A DNA stretch of 32,311 nucleotides from Desulfovibrio sp. (GTDB lineage Bacteria; Desulfobacterota; Desulfovibrionia; Desulfovibrionales; Desulfovibrionaceae): contig JAFTDG010000105.1 in the NCBI GenBank assembly GCA_017454325.1, positions 1 to 32,311 on the forward strand, read 5' to 3'. Each line of letters begins with the position of its first letter. Within the stretch, counting starts at the first letter, position 1. The translations under genes and the position numbers were made by a program. The notes beneath the pieces are model-generated. The model was not told the origin of the DNA and did no database searches. It saw only the letters and a program-made list of their open reading frames with translations. This document shows, one piece after another, positions 16,936-24,993 of the stretch.

Positions 16936-17045
16936 CACACAGCTTCGGAGTTAGGGGGAAATTCAGGCGTGCAGTCCCGATCCGACCGTCGAAAACACGC
17001 AACAGTCTGTGAAGACAGCAATTTTTAACTGACAGGAGCAATGCG

Positions 17046-17456
17046 ATGAAACTTAATTTAGGTACTTTTTTCGCTTTTCTGCTGGTACTGGCAACGGGCG
17101 CTTTGGCAAACGCCGGCCCCCTGAGCATCAAGGTGACAAACAGTGAAGCCGGTGGGATGAGCGGTGGAAAACAGGCCATAATTTTTTGGATGACAGTCAA
17201 AAACACATCGTCTGTGGAATATATCGAGAAGCTAAATTCCGTGACCGTAGAAGTGATCGGCAGACACCAAGGGGGAGAGGAGAGATATGAAAGAAAGGTC
17301 AATGTTGATTGGACCTTTGAACCGGCACTTGGCCCCGGGCGAAATAAAAAGCTTAAGACGCGTTTTATGAGAAAAGTTAACCCCGGGAAAGGTTGGTATA
17401 GATATAATGACGTCAGGATCCGCGTTTTGAAATACAACTTTAGAAGATCAAGCTGA
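17046..17456 (+). CDS. Small exported protein, unknown
   Basis: A 136-residue protein with a clear signal peptide (MKLNLGTFFAFLLVLATGALANA) and a basic mature part. The mature sequence alternates in a beta-rich way (IIFWMTVKNTSSVEYIEKL, then VDWTFEPALGPGRNKKLKT), suggesting a single beta-sandwich. The layout, with a 'V-x-N-x-S' strand and a later 'PG' turn, loosely recalls the protein at 20446-20940. I do not recognise a family. AGGAGC lies 6 nt before the ATG. The product is strongly basic at its C-terminus. Confidence 0.8.
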   Translation: MKLNLGTFFAFLLVLATGALANAGPLSIKVTNSEAGGMSGGKQAIIFWMTVKNTSSVEYIEKLNSVTVEVIGRHQGGEERYERKVNVDWTFEPALGPGRNKKLKTRFMRKVNPGKGWYRYNDVRIRVLKYNFRRSS

Positions 17457-17529
17457 TGAAATAACTTTGCAAAAGAGAAGTAACATACCTTAACTGTGCA
17501 ACTCTGCATGCTTTCTGCGTCAAACAGAT

Positions 17530-17625
17530 ATGGGTCGTGTGTCTCGCGATACATCGGCGGCGCAGTACCAGTCAGGGAGGAGCGGCGCTTGAGATGCAAC
17601 GATGGCAGGCGGACTGACAGCGGCA
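17530..17625 (+). pseudogene. Relic of a third paralogue (C-terminal end)
   Basis: Translated in the frame starting CVSRYIGGAVPVREE, this gap aligns without gaps to the last 26 residues of paralogue A (GYIGGAEPVKMDW, then DG near the end). The conserved points are Y-I-G-G-A-x-P-V-(R/K), then DG at the same distance. No start, signal peptide or ribosome binding site belongs to it, and the rest of the gene is missing. It lies directly before paralogue B, suggesting unequal recombination among tandem copies. The match is short. Confidence 0.5.
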
Positions 17626-17667
17626 AAAACTTTCGGCAATACCGATGGACATTCTTGCGAGGTGACA

Positions 17668-18402
17668 ATGGGAAAAATTGTGCGTCTGTTTGCGCTTTGC
17701 GCACTGGTGATGCTCTGCTCGGGCCCGGCCTGGGCGGACGCACGGCATGACGCCTTTCTGAAGGCGGCCCGGGCTTTCGTTGTGGATCATAAGTTTCCCG
17801 ACGGCGAGTCCATAGACAAGGATACCATTGATGATGACTTCGCCAAAAACAAGCTCGCGATCGCAGACGTCAACGGCGACGGCAAGCCGGAGCTGCTGGT
17901 TCAGTTCATGACCGCCTCACGGGGGGCACAGCAGGAGTTCATCTGCGGCTTTGACGAGAAGGGCGGCAAGCTCACCATAGCGTTCGCCGGCGTCCCGGGT
18001 GCGGAATATTTCAGCAACGGCTGTCTCAAGGAATTTGCCGCGAGAAATAAAGGATGGGCCGGAGAAAAAAACTGGCCGTACAGCTTCCTGACGTACGACG
18101 CAAAGAAGGGGGAGTACGAGCAGAAGGGCTTTGTTTTTGCCTGGAGCAAAGAGGAATTTCCGACCGACCCTGACGAAGAAAAGCCCTTTCCTTCGGAAAT
18201 CGACGTCACGAACGACGGTTTTGTATACTTCATAGATGACGAGAACTTCGAGGGTGCCATGGGAACGGGAACGCCAGTGGACACGCCCGTCTATAAGGCA
18301 TGGGTCAGGCATTACACAGGCGGCGCGGTGCCCGTCAAGGTGGACTGGGTTCCCGCAACGGCGGATGGCATCAAGGCCCTGGAGACGAAGTACGCTGAAT
18401 GA
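17668..18402 (+). CDS. Exported protein with VCBS-like Ca-loop, paralogue B
   Basis: A 244-residue exported protein of unknown function. Signal peptide IVRLFALCALVMLCSGPAWA, then DARHDAFLKAARAFVVDHK, a DVNGDGKPELLV calcium-type loop, and a C-terminus GGAVPVKVDWVPATADG. I chose the ATG at 17668 because GAGGTGACA precedes it directly and the signal peptide starts there; an in-frame start at 17602 adds a non-signal extension. The first part of the mature region (17737-17898) is almost base-for-base the same as in paralogue A (16213-16440, minus A's insert), while the middle diverges. That pattern fits recent duplication or gene conversion. Confidence 0.87.
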   Translation: MGKIVRLFALCALVMLCSGPAWADARHDAFLKAARAFVVDHKFPDGESIDKDTIDDDFAKNKLAIADVNGDGKPELLVQFMTASRGAQQEFICGFDEKGGKLTIAFAGVPGAEYFSNGCLKEFAARNKGWAGEKNWPYSFLTYDAKKGEYEQKGFVFAWSKEEFPTDPDEEKPFPSEIDVTNDGFVYFIDDENFEGAMGTGTPVDTPVYKAWVRHYTGGAVPVKVDWVPATADGIKALETKYAE

Positions 18403-18452
18403 AAGTGCTCTCTGTTGTTTCAGTGGGACGTGACAGTTCGGATAGGGTGAAT

Positions 18453-20366
18453 ATGCCGCACTTCAGGGCCACGTTACAATTCTTTGCCGCAATAGTCATG
18501 TGCTTCCTGCCCTGCTTGGCGGAATGGGCGCATGCACAGGAACGCATCAGCAGCGTTTCCGTCAACATTGCCGTGCAAGCGGACGCCTCCCTGCTGGTGA
18601 CGGAGTCCATCGCGGTGCAGGCCGAGCACGATGCCATCAGGCACGGCATTTTCCGCTCAGTCCCCACCCTCACCTGGCATGGCAGGAAACTGCGCACCTC
18701 CAATGTGGAGCTGGTGGAGGCGCGTATGGACGGCACGCCCGTGCCCTGCCGGACAGAGCGCGGGGATCTTATGACCAGCTTCATCCTTGGCGATCCAGAC
18801 AAAGAGCTTGCCCGTAGTGAACACACGTTTGTGCTTACCTATCACACAACGGGGCATGTCCGCAGGGAGAAAGGCGGCTATGCTATCCACTACAATGCCA
18901 CGGGCAGCCAGTGGAGCTTGCCCATCGACGAAGCTGCCGTCAGGCTAACACTGCCTGACGGCGCAAGGCTGACCAACGCTTCCGCCTATATCCTGCGCGG
19001 TGAAGAGCGCAGTGACGGCGGCACTGTTTCCGAAGCCACTGCCTTTGCTGCAACGCGCCCGCTAGAGCCGGGAGAGGCCCTGGTGGTGCAGGCGGCCTGG
19101 CAGGACGGCTCCATCACGCTTCCCGAACCCCCGTTGCGCGAGTGGCTGAGTGCATATGGCCCGCAAATCATGCGCACCGTCGGCGTGCTGCCGCTGTGCT
19201 GCTTTGTACTCCTCTGGTTTTTCTTCCGCCGTGTCCGGAAGCCTGCCATCGTACCGCTCTATACACCGCCACAGGATATTACTCCCGGGCTTGCCGCCCA
19301 TATTTGCGGAAAGCCGGAAAACACGGCGCGTGCAGACCTCCTGTGGACGGCCGTGCGCGGCTTCATGCACATGCAACGGGACGGCGACACATGGACATTC
19401 CTCCCCTCCTGGCCCCGGCATGTGCAGCGCGACTGGCAGAACACGGCCTGCCTTGCCATTGCCGACCGGCTTTTTTCCGACAGATCAGGCAATGATGCTG
19501 CGCGCCTTGAGAACGGCATGCCGAAAGACTGGCGCGCTGTGGAAAGTGACAACGGCGAACGCCTGCACCATGCCTTGAACGGCGTGCAGGACGGCTACAA
19601 AAAGCGGATGCGTGACTTCGCTCCTGCTGGCTGGCTGCTGCCTGCCGCAGGCGCTGTCGTCAACGCCGCGCTGCTCTATGCCGCCATGTATGTTGCCGGC
19701 TGGCCGGGCATCTATGACGGCATGGATCTCACTAATGATTTTCTGGGCATAGGCTTCTGCTCCCTTCTTGCGGCGCTGCCTCTGCTGTGTCTGAAAAAGG
19801 GCGTGCTGCAACGCATTGTCCTGCTTGTTTCCGGGGCGCTTTGTGTGCTGACGCTGGGGCTGTGGCTTGATTTTGACCGGCAGTTCTGGCTGCCCGTTCT
19901 GAGCTGCGTCTTTACGCCCCTGCTGTTCTGGCGTTGCTTCCCCTGCTGTCCTACCCCAAAGGGGCTCAAGGCGCGCGCCGCCGTGGAGGGTTTGGCATTA
20001 CATATCGGTACCACAGGAAAAGATCGCCTGGCCCGCTGCAACGTCCCCGAAGATACGGTGGAAACATACGAGGAGATGCTGCCCTACGCCGTGGCCCTGG
20101 GCATGGCCGGGGCATGGGAAAAGCGCTTCGTCCCCGTGCTTGCCCAAGCCGGCTATGCCTTGGCATGGATAGATGATTTCAGATGCATAAATGATGAGGA
20201 GAAGGAGAACCTTTTGCCGAAGAACGCCGACTATGCTGCGGCCCTGGCCGCCGTCAGCGCCGTCATGGCCGCCTATGGAGCCTCGCAGAGCGAGAGTGGC
20301 GGGTCTGACGGCGGATATGGCTGTGGCGACGGCAGCTCCGGCGGGGGCGGTGGCGGCGGATGGTGA
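18453..20366 (+). CDS. DUF2207 membrane protein
   Basis: A 637-residue membrane protein of the DUF2207 type, function unknown. In order: a signal peptide (ATLQFFAAIVMCFLPCLAEWAHA); an extracytoplasmic beta domain with ERISSVSVNIAVQADASLLVTE and GIFRSVPTL; a transmembrane helix near 240-260; a cytosolic stretch; four closely spaced helices near 390-493; and a cysteine/glycine-rich tail ending SSGGGGGGGW, as many members have. I chose the ATG at 18453 (AGGGTG 5 nt upstream). An earlier ATG at 18399 overlaps the previous stop as ATGA but has no good ribosome binding site and adds a non-signal stretch. It is the only large membrane protein in the island. Confidence 0.85.
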   Translation: MPHFRATLQFFAAIVMCFLPCLAEWAHAQERISSVSVNIAVQADASLLVTESIAVQAEHDAIRHGIFRSVPTLTWHGRKLRTSNVELVEARMDGTPVPCRTERGDLMTSFILGDPDKELARSEHTFVLTYHTTGHVRREKGGYAIHYNATGSQWSLPIDEAAVRLTLPDGARLTNASAYILRGEERSDGGTVSEATAFAATRPLEPGEALVVQAAWQDGSITLPEPPLREWLSAYGPQIMRTVGVLPLCCFVLLWFFFRRVRKPAIVPLYTPPQDITPGLAAHICGKPENTARADLLWTAVRGFMHMQRDGDTWTFLPSWPRHVQRDWQNTACLAIADRLFSDRSGNDAARLENGMPKDWRAVESDNGERLHHALNGVQDGYKKRMRDFAPAGWLLPAAGAVVNAALLYAAMYVAGWPGIYDGMDLTNDFLGIGFCSLLAALPLLCLKKGVLQRIVLLVSGALCVLTLGLWLDFDRQFWLPVLSCVFTPLLFWRCFPCCPTPKGLKARAAVEGLALHIGTTGKDRLARCNVPEDTVETYEEMLPYAVALGMAGAWEKRFVPVLAQAGYALAWIDDFRCINDEEKENLLPKNADYAAALAAVSAVMAAYGASQSESGGSDGGYGCGDGSSGGGGGGGW

Positions 20367-20445
20367 CAACCGGCCCATGGCATTGCATGGGAACTCGGGG
20401 GATATTCTAAAACAGAACAAGTAACCACTGACTGAGGGGGATACC

Positions 20446-20940
20446 ATGAAAAAATTGTTCGTGGCGCTGTGCACTTCTCTCATTGCGGCTGTCTTTCTGT
20501 TTGGCGGCATGGTTTCCGATGCCCAGGCGAATCCGGATTATCTGAAATGGAAGTGGGTGAGCTATAAGGTTATGGAGAACAACAAATACCCGGCGGGAGA
20601 TAAGCGGCATTGTTTCCTGAGGGTCTGGATTCAGTATACCAATGTAAGCAACAACAAAATTGTCACGGCCCTGTTCAAAAAATTCATTGGGGTGGCTGGC
20701 GCATGGAATGGGGGGGCGGGCGTCTTTACTGCATCTGTCAGCTCCAACAAGGTGAACAAGGTGGAGCTGTATCCCGGCGCTTCCATCAAACTCCATTATG
20801 ACTTGCAACTGATAAGGTTAGAAACAAGACTGGCTGGGTATGGAAGATTGCAGGATGCGATGAAATTATTCATCAAGGAAAATAAAATTTCGAAGACCAG
20901 GATGAACCACACCTTCAACGCCCAGGCAAAGCCGCTCTAA
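20446..20940 (+). CDS. Exported protein, unknown
   Basis: A 164-residue exported protein: signal peptide MKKLFVALCTSLIAAVFLFGG with likely cleavage after AQA, then a beta-rich, lysine-rich mature part (RVWIQYTNVSNNKIVTALFKK, then NKVELYPGASIKLHYDLQL). The 'YTNVSN' strand and 'PG' turn resemble immunoglobulin-like secreted domains, and the smaller protein at 17046 has a similar layout, but I cannot name a family. A strong GAGGGGG stands just before the ATG. A G+C-rich hairpin follows the stop. Confidence 0.8.
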   Translation: MKKLFVALCTSLIAAVFLFGGMVSDAQANPDYLKWKWVSYKVMENNKYPAGDKRHCFLRVWIQYTNVSNNKIVTALFKKFIGVAGAWNGGAGVFTASVSSNKVNKVELYPGASIKLHYDLQLIRLETRLAGYGRLQDAMKLFIKENKISKTRMNHTFNAQAKPL

Positions 20941-20949
20941 CCTGAACCG

Positions 20950-20982
20950 TCTGCGGGGGCGGAATGCTTCCGCCCCCGCAGA
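20950..20982 (+). terminator. 13-bp perfect hairpin between island genes
   Basis: TCTGCGGGGGCGG (20950-20962) pairs perfectly with CCGCCCCCGCAGA (20970-20982) over a 7-nt loop. There is no T-run after it, and the next gene starts 12 nt later. It is therefore more likely a transcript-stabilising or partial-attenuation element than a full terminator. Confidence 0.45.
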
Positions 20983-20994
20983 AGCGGAGATGTC

Positions 20995-21240
20995 ATGCTG
21001 ATTGCGACGTTGTTTTCCCTGCTGGGGATAGGGTGTTACGCCTATGTCCTGGCTGTCATGCTGCTGACCAGGCAGGAATTAACCCTGTTCTGGACGGTAG
21101 CGTGCGGCTGTCTTGCTTTCGGTCTGGCCGCACGGGTCTGCCTGAAACGCGGGTACAGGGTTCTGTGCGTGCTCCACGGCCTTGTGGCAGCCATCGCTGC
21201 AGTGCTGTTTGTTGCGTTGCTGCTACTTGGGGAGCTGTAG
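20995..21240 (+). CDS. Small integral membrane protein, unknown
   Basis: An 81-residue protein that is almost entirely hydrophobic, with three predicted helices (IATLFSLLGIGCYAYVLAVML; FWTVACGCLAFGLAA; VLHGLVAAIAAVLFVALLLL) separated by short charged turns. I know no family for it. GGAG lies 5 nt before the ATG at 20995, and its stop is 11 nt before the next start. A longer overlapping frame from 20964 belongs to the next gene's frame and is rejected for the first 288 nt. Confidence 0.75.
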   Translation: MLIATLFSLLGIGCYAYVLAVMLLTRQELTLFWTVACGCLAFGLAARVCLKRGYRVLCVLHGLVAAIAAVLFVALLLLGEL

Positions 21241-21251
21241 AGAGGTGCTTT

Positions 21252-22220
21252 ATGCGTAGTGTCACAGTATTTCTTGTGCTTTTCCTGTACTTCGCAGCGT
21301 CACCGGCGTCCGCCATGGAAGTGCTGCTTGCCAATGCGACGCCGTACGAAATTCTCGGTCTTTTTCTGGAAGGCATTTCCGATGAGGGGCCGCAGCTTTC
21401 TTCCTTTTCGGCGCTGCGCGCCCTTCCGGGGGAGCGTTGTATGGAGAACAACGGAAATATGACAACGCTAACCGCCCTGCAGGTGGATTTTGGGCGCGGC
21501 CGCATTGCTGTGAAGGACTACGCCCTGAAGGACAGGGCGGAGCTGACCTTGCGCATGGATGATGCGGGCAAGCCCGTTCTGTCCACTCCCGACGGCAGGA
21601 CGCTGCCGCTGGTATTCCATGACCTGCGTTTTCCGGAACAGGACGACAAAGCCGTTGATTTCATGACGCTTGTGGAGGCGAAAAGCCGGGAAGACGTCCT
21701 GAAGATCGGTGGGACTGCTGTTCTGGATTTCAAGGAATTTGGCGATGTGGTCATGCCCGTGCAATTTGGGGACAATGTCTGGACAGGCGTCGTCAGCTTT
21801 GACCGGGAAGGCGACACCGCGCGCATCCGCCTGATGACGGAACGTTCGTCAGACGCGTGGAAAGAGGTTCTGCCGGAATTCCTCGCAGCGTTTGGGCTGC
21901 GCCCTCTTTCGCTGGCTCTGCCCGACGGCGTCACCATCCGTTATTACGACAAAAGCGATGCCAATGCTGCCGGCAGCGCGGATGAGGCACGAGAACAGCT
22001 TGTGGCGCTGGCGACGGACGATGCCCTTCTGGAAGAAAAGCCCGACGGAAAGCTGGCGGCCCTGATCGGCACGGAAAACGCCTTTCTGGAATGCGGGCAG
22101 TCGCAGCAGCCGGCTTCGCCCTCCCTGGGCGCTGTCCTGAACCTGAGTGCGTCCAATCTGGTACTGCTGGATGTGGAAACGGACATCAGTGCCCGCGTGG
22201 CGCTGGAGCGCATGAGGTAG
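21252..22220 (+). CDS. Exported protein, unknown
   Basis: A 322-residue exported protein with signal peptide MRSVTVFLVLFLYFAASPASA and no further membrane segment. The mature part has no motif I recognise; it is rich in short beta-like stretches (LPLVFHDLRF, VVMPVQFGDNVWTGVVSF). The frame is open further upstream to 20964, but GAGAGGTG just before the ATG at 21252 and the signal peptide decide the start. It is 11 nt behind the small membrane protein and 5 nt ahead of the ankyrin gene, so the three are almost certainly co-translated. Confidence 0.82.
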   Translation: MRSVTVFLVLFLYFAASPASAMEVLLANATPYEILGLFLEGISDEGPQLSSFSALRALPGERCMENNGNMTTLTALQVDFGRGRIAVKDYALKDRAELTLRMDDAGKPVLSTPDGRTLPLVFHDLRFPEQDDKAVDFMTLVEAKSREDVLKIGGTAVLDFKEFGDVVMPVQFGDNVWTGVVSFDREGDTARIRLMTERSSDAWKEVLPEFLAAFGLRPLSLALPDGVTIRYYDKSDANAAGSADEAREQLVALATDDALLEEKPDGKLAALIGTENAFLECGQSQQPASPSLGAVLNLSASNLVLLDVETDISARVALERMR

Positions 22221-22225
22221 GGTGT

Positions 22226-23098
22226 ATGTTCAAACATTGTCTGTTCGTTGCGGCTCTGTTTTTCGGCTTCATCCAGCAGGCTGTCGCTGCCGCACCGGCT
22301 CAGGACAAAGCCATCCCTTACGGGGTATTTGCTGCAATTCTGGAGACGGGCGATGTGGCAAAGCTTGAGGCACTGATCGCGCAGGGCTATGACTGCAATA
22401 AACCCTTGAAAAAGGGCGAGGAAACAGAGCCGGAAAACAGGGAACTGAAATCCTGGCCTATCGTTGATGCAACCAGGGCCAACAGCTATCCCATTGTCAA
22501 ATGCCTGATTGCGCATGATGTTGACCTGAATGTGGAGAATGATGCCCATGTTGCTGTTTCGCAGCGGCCAGTCACATATGCAATCAATTACTATAATATT
22601 ACCATGTTCAAAATGCTTGTGGAAGACGGGGCCCAGCTTTCGTGGCCCGATCAGTATGGGGGAGGCATCTCTGACGGTTGCCTTTGCGAGATAATTCGCA
22701 ATAACGATACGGAACTTCTGACATTTGCCCTTAAACACGGAGCCAGACCGAATGCCAGCAACTGTAGAGGAGATATTTGCAGACACCCGATGGCCATGGC
22801 TTCCGCTCAAAATGACCTGGAGACCATGAAGATTCTGGTCAGGCACGGTGGAGACGTGAATTATCAGGACCCCTATGGAACATCTGCCTTAATTGTCGCT
22901 ATTAGGAACGGAAATCTTGAACTGGTACAGTTCATCTTGGCTAATGGCGGAGATCCCGAAAAATCTGGAAACAATGGTGATAACCTTGTTGATGCAAAAA
23001 TTCCTCTGGCCTATGCCAAAGAGCTTGGGCATGAGGCTATCGTTGCCGAGCTTTTGAAATATGGCGCAAAGGAAGGAACCGAGGGCGCTCGGCCGTAA
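22226..23098 (+). CDS. Exported ankyrin-repeat protein
   Basis: A 290-residue protein with a signal peptide (HCLFVAALFFGFIQQAVA) followed by about six ankyrin units. Recognisable cores are GDVAKLEALIAQGYDCN, NSYPIVKCLIAHDVDLN, NDLETMKILVRHGGDVNYQD and GNLELVQFILANGGDP. Each is a helix-turn-helix followed by a beta hairpin, normally a protein-binding surface. An exported ankyrin protein would act in the periplasm or outside. The ATG at 22226 (AGGG upstream) starts 5 nt after the previous stop; an in-frame extension to 22091 lies inside the previous gene and is rejected. Confidence 0.87.
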   Translation: MFKHCLFVAALFFGFIQQAVAAAPAQDKAIPYGVFAAILETGDVAKLEALIAQGYDCNKPLKKGEETEPENRELKSWPIVDATRANSYPIVKCLIAHDVDLNVENDAHVAVSQRPVTYAINYYNITMFKMLVEDGAQLSWPDQYGGGISDGCLCEIIRNNDTELLTFALKHGARPNASNCRGDICRHPMAMASAQNDLETMKILVRHGGDVNYQDPYGTSALIVAIRNGNLELVQFILANGGDPEKSGNNGDNLVDAKIPLAYAKELGHEAIVAELLKYGAKEGTEGARP

Positions 23099-23139
23099 TA
23101 CATCCTGGCCGCGCAATATATTCAGGAGAGTTGAAACAT

Positions 23140-23886
23140 ATGAAGATAGTGTGTCAAATATGTCTTCTGCTGTCGGCCTGCCTGCTCTGTGCGGGCGCAG
23201 CCCATGCCGCTGTTGGGGACTATATCCTAAAGGACGGGAAAGCCTTTCATGTGGACGGCGGCACGGAAACGCCGCTGAAGGACTGCGAGCCGCAGACCGT
23301 CAGTACGGATGTCGGGCTGTGGTCGTGGATTCTGGTGGATCCGGCGCAGTCCGAAGCCATGAAGGGCTCGGAGGGCGGCGTCTACTTTTTCCGGGGCGAG
23401 GACAAAAAGCCGGCGGGTTTCCTGCCCATAAAGGAAGAGGCTTCGTCCTGCAGGCTATATTTTTCCCCCTCGGGCGAAAAGCTGCTGGTAAGCTGGGGCA
23501 TGGAGTACATACAGCACCTCAGCCTTTATTTCCTCGACAAGGACAGGGGCTTCGTCAAGAAAGCCTCATTCGAGGTGGCGGGGCCTCCCGCCTGGATTGA
23601 CTACCACCGTTTCGTGATAAATTCCATTGACACCGGCAGGGGAGCCCGGGTCAGGGACAGATTCGACCTGTGGTGGAGTTCCGTTGCGCTCTACGACTCC
23701 GTGGGGAACGAAAAGATTGTCCTCAAGAAGGCCACGGCGACTAGGGACTACACCTTCTCCGGCTATGACGAGGCAGACGACGAGCTTGAAATCTGGGAAA
23801 GTTCTGTAACGGACGTACAGGACTGGGGGGATGAGAACAAGGTCAAGGACACAAAGCTCAGGCTTTCCGTCCCGGCAGCGGGGTAA
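23140..23886 (+). CDS. Exported protein, unknown
   Basis: A 248-residue exported protein. Signal peptide VCQICLLLSACLLCAGAAHA, then a beta-rich mature part with repeated short strands and aromatic residues (LWSWILVDPA, CRLYFSPSGEKLLVSWGME, HLSLYFLDKDRGFVKKASFEV). The 'SPSGEKLLVSW' strand resembles one blade of a propeller, but not enough repeats are visible to call a fold. I chose the ATG at 23140; the TTG at 23131 is only 2-3 nt from the AGGAG ribosome binding site and is less likely. It lies 41 nt after the ankyrin gene. Confidence 0.8.
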   Translation: MKIVCQICLLLSACLLCAGAAHAAVGDYILKDGKAFHVDGGTETPLKDCEPQTVSTDVGLWSWILVDPAQSEAMKGSEGGVYFFRGEDKKPAGFLPIKEEASSCRLYFSPSGEKLLVSWGMEYIQHLSLYFLDKDRGFVKKASFEVAGPPAWIDYHRFVINSIDTGRGARVRDRFDLWWSSVALYDSVGNEKIVLKKATATRDYTFSGYDEADDELEIWESSVTDVQDWGDENKVKDTKLRLSVPAAG

Positions 23887-23983
23887 TGCAAAAAAATAAT
23901 AGCTGGCGTAAAAGCAGATGCTCTGCGAAAATCACAGGGTTGATGCTCCTGCAATACTATCCATATCATAAGGAGACTGCAGT

Positions 23984-24625
23984 ATGAAAAACATTATGAA
24001 AAACGTTTTGCTGTTCTGTCTGGCCTTGGGCCTGTGCACTGCCCTGCACACAACAACCACGCAGGCGGCCGATTTTTCCAAGGCGCAGCTCAAGCAGATG
24101 AGCATTTTTCTCAGTAACTTCACCGAGCTCGGCTTCAGGGACTTTGACGTCAAGAAAGACGGTGGCGACGACATGCTGCACTTCGGCGGCGACCCGTCGC
24201 ACCCTGACCTGATCCGCTTCGGCATCTGGCACAACTACATCAATAACTACAAAAGCCGTATCAAGAAGTGCTCCACCAAAGGCTGCAAATACGGCTCTCT
24301 GGTCATCGAGGGCAAGTACGTGGCGGAGAGCGTCAAGAAGTATTTTGACATCAATCTGAAAAACGCCAGTGTTGCGCAGTCTGACCCGCCGTATCACTTC
24401 GACGGGAAGCTTTATCATTTTGAGGGCGCGGACGGTGAAGCCGTGTACTACGCCGAGGTGAAGCAGGCAACGCAGGAGGGCGGCCTTGTCCGCATGACTG
24501 GCGACCTCTACAACACCGAGGACAAGAACGACCGACCCGCCACTTTTGTGGCCATGGCCAAACCCTACAAGTGGAATGGCAAGGACACCTGGGCAATTCT
24601 TTCCATGAAGACCACGCAGCGCTGA
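23984..24625 (+). CDS. Exported conserved hypothetical protein
   Basis: A 213-residue exported protein: signal peptide NVLLFCLALGLCTALHTTTTQA, then KAQLKQMSIFLSNFTELGFRD, LIRFGIWHNYINNYKSR and KYVAESVKKYFDI. This 'FLSNFTE ... F-I-x-H-N-Y-x-N-N' pattern recalls unnamed secreted or lipoprotein hypotheticals that I associate mainly with Gram-positive gut bacteria. That is memory, not a search result. AAGGAG lies 8 nt before the ATG. Codon use is G+C-rich like its neighbours. Confidence 0.82.
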   Translation: MKNIMKNVLLFCLALGLCTALHTTTTQAADFSKAQLKQMSIFLSNFTELGFRDFDVKKDGGDDMLHFGGDPSHPDLIRFGIWHNYINNYKSRIKKCSTKGCKYGSLVIEGKYVAESVKKYFDINLKNASVAQSDPPYHFDGKLYHFEGADGEAVYYAEVKQATQEGGLVRMTGDLYNTEDKNDRPATFVAMAKPYKWNGKDTWAILSMKTTQR

Positions 24626-24717
24626 CCGCTTCTCATGCGGGCTGCCCTCTCCTCCGGCTGGGGGCAACCCTGTGAAGTAGCCGAATCTGCTGCACAGAAG
24701 CACAGGAGAATTCCGGC

Positions 24718-24993
24718 ATGAAGGTGTTTATGCTGTGTGGAGGTTTGCTGACGCTTTTTCTTTTCCTGACGGGATTGTCGCTGATGCAGCTCCACAGCGT
24801 TGCGCAATGGCAGAGTATTGATGTGGAAGCCGGCCCTATCTGGAGTAACGACCATGCGCAGGAACGTTGTCCACAAGTGCTGGCGGCTTGGCTTGAGGCT
24901 CACCCCGGTAAGCAGGCCGAATGGACAGGGCACTGGACAACCACTGTGGAATGCGAAATGAGCGTCTGCAATCTTCGCTTCAAAAACAGGTAG
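24718..24993 (+). CDS. MVL-type mannan-binding lectin, single domain, exported
   Basis: A 91-residue protein with an N-terminal hydrophobic segment (FMLCGGLLTLFLFLTGLSLM) and one MVL domain at about 37-88: AGPIWSNDHAQERCP, then WTGHWTTTVECEMSVCNLRF. The Microcystis viridis lectin has two such domains, each with 'AGPLWSN-x-x-AQ' and 'FTGQW-T-x-VE-x-x-MSV', and binds the branched core of high-mannose glycans. This copy has one domain, an 8-residue longer middle and three cysteines (51, 79, 84) absent from the cyanobacterial protein. The hydrophobic start may be an anchor or a signal peptide. AGGAG lies 9 nt before the ATG. Glycan binding is inferred from family only. Confidence 0.83.
   Translation: MKVFMLCGGLLTLFLFLTGLSLMQLHSVAQWQSIDVEAGPIWSNDHAQERCPQVLAAWLEAHPGKQAEWTGHWTTTVECEMSVCNLRFKNR

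Noticed and set aside
16928..17743. 271-residue minus-strand frame over the 17046-17456 gene
   Set aside because: Opposes a gene with signal peptide and ribosome binding site and crosses the relic region; no recognisable domain.
20964..21251. N-terminal extension giving a 418-residue protein ending at 22220
   Set aside because: The extension is Cys/Arg-rich non-protein-like sequence overlapping the well-supported small membrane protein at 20995-21240. The signal peptide and ribosome binding site put the start at 21252.
21944..22846. 300-residue minus-strand frame opposite the exported protein and ankyrin genes
   Set aside because: It spans two well-supported plus-strand genes and has no ribosome binding site or recognisable domain; it is a shadow of G+C-rich coding.
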